Positions 25,108 through 31,838 of a DNA stretch of 64,000 nucleotides are shown here, piece by piece (position 1 is the first letter of the stretch; each line of letters begins with the position of its first letter). The notes below the pieces were generated by a model, which did no database searches, was not told the origin of the DNA, and saw only the letters and a program-made list of their open reading frames with translations. Origin of the DNA: Kitasatospora azatica KCTC 9699. GTDB taxonomy: Bacteria > Actinomycetota > Actinomycetes > Streptomycetales > Streptomycetaceae. Where the stretch lies: assembly GCF_000744785.1 (NCBI RefSeq), contig NZ_JQMO01000003.1, forward strand, positions 372,001 to 436,000, in the 5' to 3' direction. The position numbers and the translations under genes were made by a program.

Positions 25108-25437
25108 TCACTCGTCCTCCTCCTGCGCGATCCCCAGGGCCAGGTCCTGCAGGATCGCCTCGGTCGAGCTCGCGGAGTCCGTCTCGTCGTAGGCGTCCGC
25201 CACCGCCTCGAAGGCCAGCACGAACCCGGTGACCAGGGCGCTCAGCGGCTCGGAGAGCTGACCCAGGACGGACAGGCCCACCTCTTTCGCGTCGGCGTCG
25301 ACCGGTACGAAGAAGTAGTCGGGGATCACCTCGCCGAGCAGGTCCGAGACATACTCCGCCCCGACGCCGCTGCGCAGTGCGGTGAGTGCCGCGATCGCCT
25401 TGAGTTTGATCTCGTTCTCGGTCATGGCGTCGCTCAC
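25108..25437 (-). CDS. Small acidic alpha-helical protein of unknown function
   Basis: 109 residues, strongly acidic C-terminus (ALGIAQEEDE). Helical segments IKLKAIAALTALRSG and VLGQLSEPLSALVTGFVLAFEAVADAY, with a short PDYFFVPVDAD between. No Cys, no signal. The GTG start overlaps the upstream gene's TGA (GTGA), so translation is coupled; ATG at 25425 is the alternative. It forms a two-gene unit with the 97-aa protein upstream and is convergent with the STAND ATPase gene (31-bp gap), suggesting a functional set, though this is position only. Confidence 0.65.
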   Translation of the reverse strand: MSDAMTENEIKLKAIAALTALRSGVGAEYVSDLLGEVIPDYFFVPVDADAKEVGLSVLGQLSEPLSALVTGFVLAFEAVADAYDETDSASSTEAILQDLALGIAQEEDE

Positions 25438-25727
25438 ACCGCGGTGCGCTCCGACATGGGCTGCTCGGTCCCCCCGACCTTCAGCACGCAGGCCAGCCCG
25501 AGTGCCCCGGAGGTGTCGTGCTCGATCCGCACCACGAACGGCCGGCCCGGTTCGCCCGGCAGCTCGCCGGCGAGCTCGCGGGGCAGCGCGCCCGGGCCGT
25601 GGGCGCGGTGGAAGGCGACTTCCTTGCCGTCGACCAGCAGCTCGGTCTCGGTGATCCAGCCGGAGCGGATGTTGACCGTGACGGAGTGACCGGCATGGAC
25701 GTGGTGGAAGCTGTGACGACGGCGCAT
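25434..25727 (-). CDS. Small beta-rich protein of unknown function
   Basis: 97 residues. Beta pattern: HSVTVNIRSGWITETELLVD, then GKEVAFHRAHG, then PFVVRIEHDTSGALGLACVL. The W-x-x-x-TELLVDGK turn resembles a small beta-sandwich (FAIM-like pattern), but I cannot name the family. His-rich N-terminus (RRRHSFHHVHAGH). It is first of a translationally coupled pair with the acidic helical protein. Confidence 0.65.
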   Translation of the reverse strand: MRRRHSFHHVHAGHSVTVNIRSGWITETELLVDGKEVAFHRAHGPGALPRELAGELPGEPGRPFVVRIEHDTSGALGLACVLKVGGTEQPMSERTAV

Positions 25728-25855
25728 AGCGGCCTCCGATGTGACGCCTGCTGCCAGTCTAGGGGCGCCCGCTTCGCCGGGCGGGGAAGGCCGAGCCGGG
25801 GCATCCCGGGTAATCCGGTCGGCTTTCGGTGGGCGGACCTGCGAGACTGGGGATC

Positions 25856-26074
25856 ATGACCACTGACCGCGGCAGCCTCGGGCTGCCCGTTTTCTCCGCG
25901 CCCGCCACCGACGAGCCGGTCCCGGCCCAGGCCGGTGCGCTGCCGCCGCCCCGGGTGGCGCAGGGTGCGGACTTCCGCCAGCCGCCCGGCGAGGAGGTCC
26001 CGGATGCCGCCCCCGCCGGTCGCCCCCTCGGCGGCAGCGGCCTGGTCTTCTCCGATCCCGCCCGGCAGATCTGA
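25856..26074 (+). CDS. Short disordered Pro/Ala-rich protein, hypothetical
   Basis: 72 residues from ATG 25856 (preceded by GGGGATC). Composition is Pro, Ala and Gly with no predicted fold: VFSAPATDEPVPAQ, LPPPRVAQGADFRQPPGEE. The sequence keeps a plausible codon pattern, but no family is recognised. Its stop codon lies in the first copy of a 22-bp tandem repeat, so the C-terminus may vary. It may be a real small protein or a chance open frame. Confidence 0.4.
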   Translation: MTTDRGSLGLPVFSAPATDEPVPAQAGALPPPRVAQGADFRQPPGEEVPDAAPAGRPLGGSGLVFSDPARQI

Positions 26075-26131
26075 ACCGTCGCTCCGACGGATCTGAACCG
26101 TCGCTCCGGCAGATCTGAACCCTCGCTCTGA
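26066..26131 (+). repeat. Three tandem 22-bp repeats
   Basis: Units at 26066, 26088 and 26110 follow CRGATCTGAACCSTCGCTCY-R-R. The array sits between the small Pro-rich reading frame and the promoter region of the secreted protein at 26222. Confidence 0.92.
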
Positions 26132-26221
26132 CCTGTCCGTGTCATCAGTTGGCACTACCTCGGATCTGACGCACCGTCACATCCGTTCCGTTCCAGCTGT
26201 GTTACGGAAAGGTCGAGTCAC

Positions 26222-26608
26222 ATGACGATCCCGCGAATCGGCAAGCGCCTGATCGCAACCGCGGCCGCGGCGGCCTCGCTCGGCGCCGTCGCCGTGATCG
26301 GCACCGCGTCCCCGGCCGCCGCCTCCACCATCAGCAACGGCAACGTCCAGGTCTGCGCCCAGGGCACCTACCCCGTCTATGCGCAGTTCCCCTACCGGGG
26401 CGGCTGGTCGACCACCATCGTCAACCCCGGTAACTGCTGGCTCCACTACGTGGGCGGCAACTCCTGGGAGCCGATCAACGTGTACGGCCTCTACCCCAAC
26501 TCCAGCGCCACCTTCAGCCTGGGCACCTTCTGGTACGACGGTGCCGTGAGCGGCATCGGCATCGGCGGCGAGGGCACCCCCTGGCAGCACGACACCTACA
26601 TCTGGTAG
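26222..26608 (+). CDS. Small secreted protein of unknown function
   Basis: 128 residues. Clear signal peptide (KRLIATAAAAASLGAVAVIG) with cleavage near SPAAAS. The mature part of about 93 residues is rich in aromatic residues and Gly, with only two Cys (VQVCAQG and NCWLHY) that could form one disulfide. The pattern of short strands (YPVYAQFPYRGGWSTTIV, NSWEPINVYGLY) suggests a compact beta sandwich, as in small extracellular actinobacterial proteins. AAAGGTCGAG lies upstream of the ATG. No family recognised. Confidence 0.75.
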   Translation: MTIPRIGKRLIATAAAAASLGAVAVIGTASPAAASTISNGNVQVCAQGTYPVYAQFPYRGGWSTTIVNPGNCWLHYVGGNSWEPINVYGLYPNSSATFSLGTFWYDGAVSGIGIGGEGTPWQHDTYIW

Positions 26609-26635
26609 CCCTGCACCGGCAGTTGCCTTTTCCCG

Positions 26636-27073
26636 CTACAGCCGGCGGCCCCCGCCCGCCCCTCGCGGCCCCGCCCCGGCCACCCCCGCCCAGACGGTCT
26701 TGCCCGCCAATGCCGGGCGGGCGCCCCACTCGCTGGCCACCAGCGCCACCACCCGCAGGCCGTGGCCACGGGGGGTGGCCGGGTCGGCGGGCGGGGCGGG
26801 GTCCGGGAGGGCGGGGCTGCGATCGGTCACCTCGATCCGGATCCGGTCCGGTTCCCGGTACAGCGCCAGCTCGGTCGGCCCTCCGGCGTGCAGGCAGGCG
26901 TTGGCGACCAGTTCGGAGACCACCAGCAGCACGTCGTCCACCTCCCGCTGCCGACGACGGTCCAGGGAGGGCAACCAGCACCAGTCGACCAGGGTGTTGA
27001 ACGCGAAGTCCCGGCAGCGCCCGACCGTACCGGCGAGCGGGCCGGTCAGCTCCAGGCGGCGGACCGCGGTCAT
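26636..27073 (-). CDS. RsbW/SpoIIAB-like ATP-binding regulatory protein
   Basis: 145 residues with a GHKL ATPase fold: VDDVLLVVSELVANACLHAGGP holds the N-box (E-x-x-x-N), then IRIEVTDRSPALP (D-x-x) and TPRGHGLRVVALVASEWG (G-x-G-L). Streptomyces encodes many such anti-sigma or signalling kinases. The Gly/Arg-rich C-terminus lacks recognisable motifs. The ATG overlaps the TGA of a 35-aa reading frame upstream (ATGA), indicating coupled translation. No sigma-factor or anti-anti-sigma gene is adjacent. Confidence 0.85.
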   Translation of the reverse strand: MTAVRRLELTGPLAGTVGRCRDFAFNTLVDWCWLPSLDRRRQREVDDVLLVVSELVANACLHAGGPTELALYREPDRIRIEVTDRSPALPDPAPPADPATPRGHGLRVVALVASEWGARPALAGKTVWAGVAGAGPRGAGGGRRL

Positions 27074-27177
27074 GGCAACCGCGCCGGGCGCGGCTCCGGA
27101 CGGCAGGCCGGCTCACCGGCGGCCGCCTTGAGCCGCCTCGGGCCGCGCAGCTCGCCCGTCCACCGCGTCTGCCTCAT
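27070..27177 (-). CDS. 35-residue basic peptide coupled to the RsbW-like gene
   Basis: Starts MRQTRWTGELRGPRRL and ends ARLP. The ATG at 27177 has GGAGGAG eight bases upstream, and its TGA overlaps the next start in an ATGA arrangement. Eight or nine Arg residues suggest a nucleic-acid-binding or purely translational-coupling peptide. It is short, so coding is inferred from the ribosome-binding site and overlap. Confidence 0.45.
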   Translation of the reverse strand: MRQTRWTGELRGPRRLKAAAGEPACRPEPRPARLP

Positions 27178-27345
27178 CGCCCTGCTCCTCCGCCCCGCTG
27201 CTCGCCGGTCGAAGCTTCTGCTGTCCATCCTGCCTGGTTCGGCAGCCGACCGGCGAGACCGGCACCCGGCCGGTCAGCGGGGCATTTCTCCGGCTTCGGC
27301 GAGGCGACCGGTGTCCGGGCGGGGTCTGGTGGCAGCCTGTGCCAG

Positions 27346-28593
27346 GTGCGTGCTTTCCCGACGGCGGCGCAGGTGCGACTGCGTGCCGCGCGCGACACGG
27401 TGGCCGAGTCCGTGGTTCCCCGGCTGCGGCAGCCTGCCGCCGAGCAGACCCTGCGGGCCACGGCGGCGGCGACGCTCTCGTACATCGTCGCGATCCACCT
27501 CAGCAATGAGCCGGCGCCGCTGACCGCACCGCTCACCGCGCTGCTGGTCGTCCAGGTGACGCTGTACTCCACGCTGGCCACCGGTCTGCGCCGGGTGAAC
27601 TCGGTGGTGGTCGGGGTGCTGATCGCGATCGCCTTCAGCTCGGTCACCGGGCTGTCCTGGTGGAGCCTCGGGTTGATCATCCTGGCCTCGCTGACCGTCG
27701 GGCGGTTCGTCCGGGTCGACGAGTTCGTCAACGAGGTCGCGATCAGCGCGATGCTGGTCCTCGGGGTGACCCGGCTGGCCTCGCAGGCCTGGGACCGGGT
27801 GCTGGAGACGCTGATCGGCGCCGTCATCGGACTGCTCTTCAACCTGGTGTTCGTCCCGCCGGTCTGGGTGCACACCGCGGCCGAGTCGATCGAGGACCTG
27901 TCCCGCCGCGCCCGCCACCTGCTGCTGAGCATCGGAGAGGAGCTGGCCGGGCCCGTCCCGGTCGAACAGGCGGCCGCCCGGCTGCACGAGGCGCGCCGGC
28001 TGGACCAGGCGATCGCTGACGTGGACGCCGCGCTGCGGCAGGCCGAGGACAGCCTGCGGCTGAACCCGCGGATCAGCGAGGGCGCGGTGAGTCGGGCGGT
28101 GCTGCGCACCGGCCTCGACACCCTGGAGATCTGCGTCGTGGTGATCCGGGTGCTGGCCCGCTCGCTCACCGATCTGGCCAAACGGCGCGGCGACGACGAG
28201 CAGCTCTTCCCCACCGAGGTCACGGTGGCGCTGGAGGAGCTGTTGGGACACCTCGGCGGTGCGCTGGTCAGCTTCGCGGTCCTGGTGACCACCCAGGTCA
28301 GCCAGGACGCCAACGCCGCGGAGGAGCGGCTCGCCACCGAGCTCGCGGCCGCCTGGAGCTGCCGGGAGAACGTGGCGCAGATGCTGCTGCGCCGGGTGCG
28401 GCAGCATCCGGAGGCCTGGCAGTTGCACGGCTCCCTGCTGGCCGAGGTCGACCGGATCCTGGACGAGCTGGACCTGGAGCACCGGTCCAACCGGCTGATG
28501 GAGGAGCTCGACCGGGCCGTCGTCCGGATCCCCGACCGCTTCCCCGGGCTGGCCGGGCTCCGGCGGGCCGCGCGCGGCGACCGTCGCGAGTGA
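27346..28593 (+). CDS. FUSC-family (aromatic acid exporter-like) membrane protein
   Basis: 415 residues. N-terminal membrane half with five or six segments (LRATAAATLSYIVAIHL, LTALLVVQVTLYSTLATGL, VVVGVLIAIAFSSVTGL, ISAMLVLGVTRLA, TLIGAVIGLLFNLVFV). The cytoplasmic C-terminal half is long and helical, with many Glu/Arg/Leu heptads. This is the FUSC/ArAE layout of efflux for organic acids. The start is GTG 27346 with no strong ribosome-binding site. Substrate unknown. Confidence 0.85.
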   Translation: MRAFPTAAQVRLRAARDTVAESVVPRLRQPAAEQTLRATAAATLSYIVAIHLSNEPAPLTAPLTALLVVQVTLYSTLATGLRRVNSVVVGVLIAIAFSSVTGLSWWSLGLIILASLTVGRFVRVDEFVNEVAISAMLVLGVTRLASQAWDRVLETLIGAVIGLLFNLVFVPPVWVHTAAESIEDLSRRARHLLLSIGEELAGPVPVEQAAARLHEARRLDQAIADVDAALRQAEDSLRLNPRISEGAVSRAVLRTGLDTLEICVVVIRVLARSLTDLAKRRGDDEQLFPTEVTVALEELLGHLGGALVSFAVLVTTQVSQDANAAEERLATELAAAWSCRENVAQMLLRRVRQHPEAWQLHGSLLAEVDRILDELDLEHRSNRLMEELDRAVVRIPDRFPGLAGLRRAARGDRRE

Positions 28594-28633
28594 AGATCGG
28601 GTGGGGGTGGTTGCGCTTCCCCGGTGGCTATCT

Positions 28634-28648
28634 ACTAAGTTACTTAGT
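28634..28648 (+). promoter_or_regulatory. Perfect 15-bp palindrome upstream of the NlpC/P60 gene
   Basis: ACTAAGT-T-ACTTAGT, 65 bp before the start codon, in an A/T-rich patch unusual for this genome. Likely an operator or part of the promoter of the wall hydrolase gene. Confidence 0.6.
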
Positions 28649-28712
28649 GGATTAGGCGACCGCATCCGCGGCCGCCGCGTCACCGCGTCACCTCGAAGGA
28701 GCCTGCGATCCG

Positions 28713-29741
28713 ATGGGAAGCCACCGAAAGCCGAGCCCGCCGCATCGCGTCCGCGTCGCCGTGCTGACCACGGCCGCGGCCGGCAGCGTCCTGCTGGGCT
28801 CGGCCGGCGGCGCGCAGGCCGAGCCCGCTCCGACCGTGGCCTCGGTCAAGGAGCAGGTCGACAGGCTCAACGAGCAGGCCGAGGCCTCCACCGAGAAGTA
28901 CGACGGGCTCAAGGCCCGGCAGCAGCAACTCCAGGCCGACGCCGGCCGACTGCAGGACCGCGTCGCCGCCGGCCAGGACCGGATGAACCGCCTGCGCACC
29001 CAACTGGGTGCCGTGGCCGCCGCCGAGTACCGCAACGGCGGGATCGACCCCTCCGTCCAACTCATCCTCAGCTCCGACCCGGAGAGCTACCTGCAGCAGG
29101 CCGCCGCCCAGCACCAGGCGACCGACACCACCGCGGCGCTGCTCAAGGAAGTCCAGGGCGAGCAGCGCCGGATGGACCAGGACCGCAAGGAGGCCACCGC
29201 GACCCTCGCCGAACTCGACACCAGCGGCACCGCGATGGCGAGCGAGAAGAAGGACATCCAGGACAAGCTGGCCCAGGCGCAGGCCCTGCTCAACAAGTTG
29301 AGCGCCGCCGACCGGGCAAGGGTCAACGGCCAGGACGCCGCCGCCCGCGCCACCCGCTCCGCCGACCGCCCGAGCTACCAGGGCCCGGCGACCGGCCGCG
29401 CCGCCGACGCCGTCCGCTTCGCCTACGCCCAACTCGGCAAACCGTACGTCTGGGGCTCTTCCGGCCCGGGCTCCTACGACTGCTCGGGCCTGACCGGCGC
29501 CGCCTGGGCCGCGGCCGGTGTCGCCCTGCCCCGGGTCTCCCAGGACCAGTGGAACGCCGGCCAGCACGTGGCCAGGGCCGATCTCCAGCCCGGAGACCTG
29601 GTCTTCTTCTACGGCGACCTGCACCACGTCGGCATCTACATCGGCAATGGCCAGATGATCCACGCCCCGCGCACCGGCGAGAACGTGATGATCCTCGCGC
29701 TGGACAACATGCCTTCCTACATGGGCGCGGTACGTCCATGA
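28713..29741 (+). CDS. Secreted NlpC/P60 peptidoglycan endopeptidase
   Basis: 342 residues. Signal peptide ending GSAGGAQA|EPA. A long coiled coil (about 40-205, E/Q/A/L-rich, as in RipA-type hydrolases) holds the enzyme inactive or localises it. The NlpC/P60 domain (225-342) has catalytic Cys in SYDCSGLTGAAW, His in LHHVGIYIGNG, and the third residue in MIHAPRTGE. It cuts stem-peptide bonds in peptidoglycan during growth or division. GAAGGAG ribosome-binding site before the ATG. A 15-bp palindrome precedes it. The 3' end overlaps the convergent Nudix gene by 25 bp. Confidence 0.93.
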   Translation: MGSHRKPSPPHRVRVAVLTTAAAGSVLLGSAGGAQAEPAPTVASVKEQVDRLNEQAEASTEKYDGLKARQQQLQADAGRLQDRVAAGQDRMNRLRTQLGAVAAAEYRNGGIDPSVQLILSSDPESYLQQAAAQHQATDTTAALLKEVQGEQRRMDQDRKEATATLAELDTSGTAMASEKKDIQDKLAQAQALLNKLSAADRARVNGQDAAARATRSADRPSYQGPATGRAADAVRFAYAQLGKPYVWGSSGPGSYDCSGLTGAAWAAAGVALPRVSQDQWNAGQHVARADLQPGDLVFFYGDLHHVGIYIGNGQMIHAPRTGENVMILALDNMPSYMGAVRP

Positions 29742-30250
29742 CGCATTGCGCCGGCGGCCGGCCCCCCGAGGGCTTGGTACCGGTCGAGGGCTTCCAGGGC
29801 GTCGGGCACGAAGGGCCGACTGCGGACGGCCTCGCGCAGTTCGTCCTCGGTGAGCCAGGCGTGCCAGGCGATCTCCGAGACGTCCGGCGTGATGTCTCGG
29901 CCGACGGTGGCTTCGTGGAGGCCCAGCCAGTAGGGGCTGATCGCGCCACGGCACAGGAACTTGAGGACGAATCGGGCGTCTGCCCGGACTCCGAGTTCCT
30001 CGCCGACTTCCCGGGCGGCAGCCGATTCGTAGGACTCGCCGACCTCCACGGCGCCGCCGATCAGCCAGTTGTACTGGCCAGGGAAGCGTGAGACGCCGTC
30101 AGGGCGCCGGTGCACCAGGATCCGTCCACCGGGGTCGCGGCAGACGCTCGTCGCGACCCGGTGCAGCCACCGGTTGCGGATGGCCTCGCCGCGGTCCACG
30201 ACCGCCAGCACCTGGTCCTGTCCGTCGACCCGCTCCACCAGTTCTCCCAT
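29717..30250 (-). CDS. Nudix hydrolase
   Basis: 177 residues. The Nudix box is complete: GGAVEVGESYESAAAREVGE followed by ELG, the metal-binding loop that hydrolyses nucleoside diphosphates linked to another group. It is preceded by VCRDPGGRILVHRRPDGVSR, typical of the MutT/IDI-like subgroup with a 'H-R-R' strand. ATG 30250. Substrate unknown; perhaps a house-cleaning enzyme for damaged nucleotides. Confidence 0.9.
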   Translation of the reverse strand: MGELVERVDGQDQVLAVVDRGEAIRNRWLHRVATSVCRDPGGRILVHRRPDGVSRFPGQYNWLIGGAVEVGESYESAAAREVGEELGVRADARFVLKFLCRGAISPYWLGLHEATVGRDITPDVSEIAWHAWLTEDELREAVRSRPFVPDALEALDRYQALGGPAAGAMRHGRTAPM

Positions 30251-30399
30251 GACTGCACACGATGTCAGAGCGGACCGACACAGCGGGAGGGAAGTGGGGT
30301 GGACCCTTCCTAGTAGTTCGCTTACCGCTGGTTGCTGACATAGGGTCGGTCCCGGTCCGTGCAGGGGCGGGCCGGTCGCTTCGGAGGGGGTCTTCAGGT

Positions 30400-31782
30400 A
30401 TGGCGTTGCGGATGGACAGGCACACGCTCAGGGGGATAGCGGCGGCGGTCGCCGCCATGGCGGTGCTGTCGGCGCCGACGGCGCCGCTGCTCAACAGCCT
30501 CCCCGCGGCCGCGGCCACGCCGGACCCGACGCAGGCCACGGGAGCGACGCCCACGCAGGCACCGAGCGGGGCAGCCGAAGCGCCGGCGGCGGACGGCGGC
30601 GCGGTCCACGACCTGCAGCAGCCGCCGAGCGGCGTGCCGGCGGCCGCGACACCCACCACGGGCTCCACCGGCGCCCCGGCCACGGCAGGCACCGCGGTCG
30701 AGGTGACGCCGGGTCACGGGGCCACGCTCCCCAGCACCGTGTTCGCGGCCTACCGCAACGCGCAGAACGTGCTTGCCGCCAGCGCTCCCGGCTGCCACCT
30801 CGACTGGTCGCTGCTCGCCGGGATCGGGCAGGTGGAGTCCGGCCAGGCCGACGGCGGCCGGGTGGACGCGACCGGCACGACCTACACGCCGATCCTGGGC
30901 CCGTTCCTCGACGGCAACGGCTTCGCGGCGATCCCGGACACCGACCACGGAAGCTACGACGGCAGCGCGCTCTGGGACCGGGCCGTCGGCCCGATGCAGT
31001 TCATCCCCAGCACCTGGGCTTCCTGGGGCACCGACGGCAACGGGGACGGCAAGGCCGACCCCAACAACGTCTACGACGCCGCCCTGACGGCCGGCCGCTA
31101 CCTGTGCGCGGGCGCCCGGGACCTGTCCGTGCCGGCCCAGCTGGACCAGGCGGTCCTCAGCTACAACCGCTCCGACGAGTACCTGAGCACGGTCAAGAAC
31201 TGGATGCGCTACTTCGGCGCGCAGGCGACGACGGTGCCCGACGCGGTCCGCCCGCAGCTCCCGGCACAGCCGGGCACGTCGGCGCCCGTGGCGAGCCCCG
31301 ACACGAGTCTCGGCGCGACTCCCACCACGGGCCCGGCGGCCAGTCCGAGCGCTCCGGCGCCGAGCGCGTCCGCCTCTGCGTCCGGGTCGGTACCCGCGCC
31401 GGTGGTGACGCCGTCTCCGCGGCCGAGCGGCTCCCCGTCCGCCTCCGGCACGCCCTCGCCGTCTCCCTCGCCCTCCGCGAGCAGCAGCCCCACCGGCTCG
31501 CCGTCCCCCAGCCCGACGGCCTCGCCCTCGCCCGGCTGCCCGCTGCCCACCGGCACCCCCAGCCCCACCCCCACCCCGACTGCGACTTCGAGCGCCACGG
31601 CCACCCCGTCCCCGTCGCCCTCCCCCACTCCCTCCGGTCCTTCGGCGTCCCCGACCCCCACGCCGGTGACGCCCTCGCCGCTCCCCAGCGGCTGCCCCTC
31701 GCCCACCCCGAGCGCCTCCGCCTCACCCACGCCGACAGCCGCCCCGAGCCCGAGCAGCAGCCCGAGCAGCAGCGGGCACTGA
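30400..31782 (+). CDS. Secreted lytic transglycosylase with long Ser/Pro/Thr-rich tail
   Basis: 460 residues. Signal peptide (GIAAAVAAMAVLSAPTAPLL). Catalytic domain about 115-285, MltB-like: LLAGIGQVESG with catalytic Glu, GPMQFIPSTWASWG, DPNNVYDAALTAGRYLC, AVLSYNRSDEY. It cleaves the MurNAc-GlcNAc bond to give anhydromuramic ends. The last 170 residues are almost only Ser, Pro, Thr and Ala, in short SPSP/TPTP runs, as a wall-spanning or glycosylated stalk. ATG 30400 has GGAGGGGG upstream. It is followed by a strong terminator shared with the convergent S8 peptidase gene. Confidence 0.92.
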   Translation: MALRMDRHTLRGIAAAVAAMAVLSAPTAPLLNSLPAAAATPDPTQATGATPTQAPSGAAEAPAADGGAVHDLQQPPSGVPAAATPTTGSTGAPATAGTAVEVTPGHGATLPSTVFAAYRNAQNVLAASAPGCHLDWSLLAGIGQVESGQADGGRVDATGTTYTPILGPFLDGNGFAAIPDTDHGSYDGSALWDRAVGPMQFIPSTWASWGTDGNGDGKADPNNVYDAALTAGRYLCAGARDLSVPAQLDQAVLSYNRSDEYLSTVKNWMRYFGAQATTVPDAVRPQLPAQPGTSAPVASPDTSLGATPTTGPAASPSAPAPSASASASGSVPAPVVTPSPRPSGSPSASGTPSPSPSPSASSSPTGSPSPSPTASPSPGCPLPTGTPSPTPTPTATSSATATPSPSPSPTPSGPSASPTPTPVTPSPLPSGCPSPTPSASASPTPTAAPSPSSSPSSSGH

Positions 31783-31788
31783 AAACCA

Positions 31789-31821
31789 CTCGGCCCGCCA
31801 GGCAGCGCCTGGCGGGCCGAG
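31789..31821. terminator. Bidirectional intrinsic terminator
   Basis: Perfect 15-bp stem (31789-31803 with 31807-31821) and a 3-base loop, between two convergent stop codons. Serves both the transglycosylase and the S8 peptidase. Confidence 0.9.
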
Positions 31822-31838
31822 GGTCGATCACGGGCGGG

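Noticed and set aside
31270..31782. Tandem DNA repeat or separate gene in the transglycosylase tail
   Set aside because: Irregular Ser/Pro/Thr codon runs without a fixed DNA period; it is continuous with the enzyme's reading frame.
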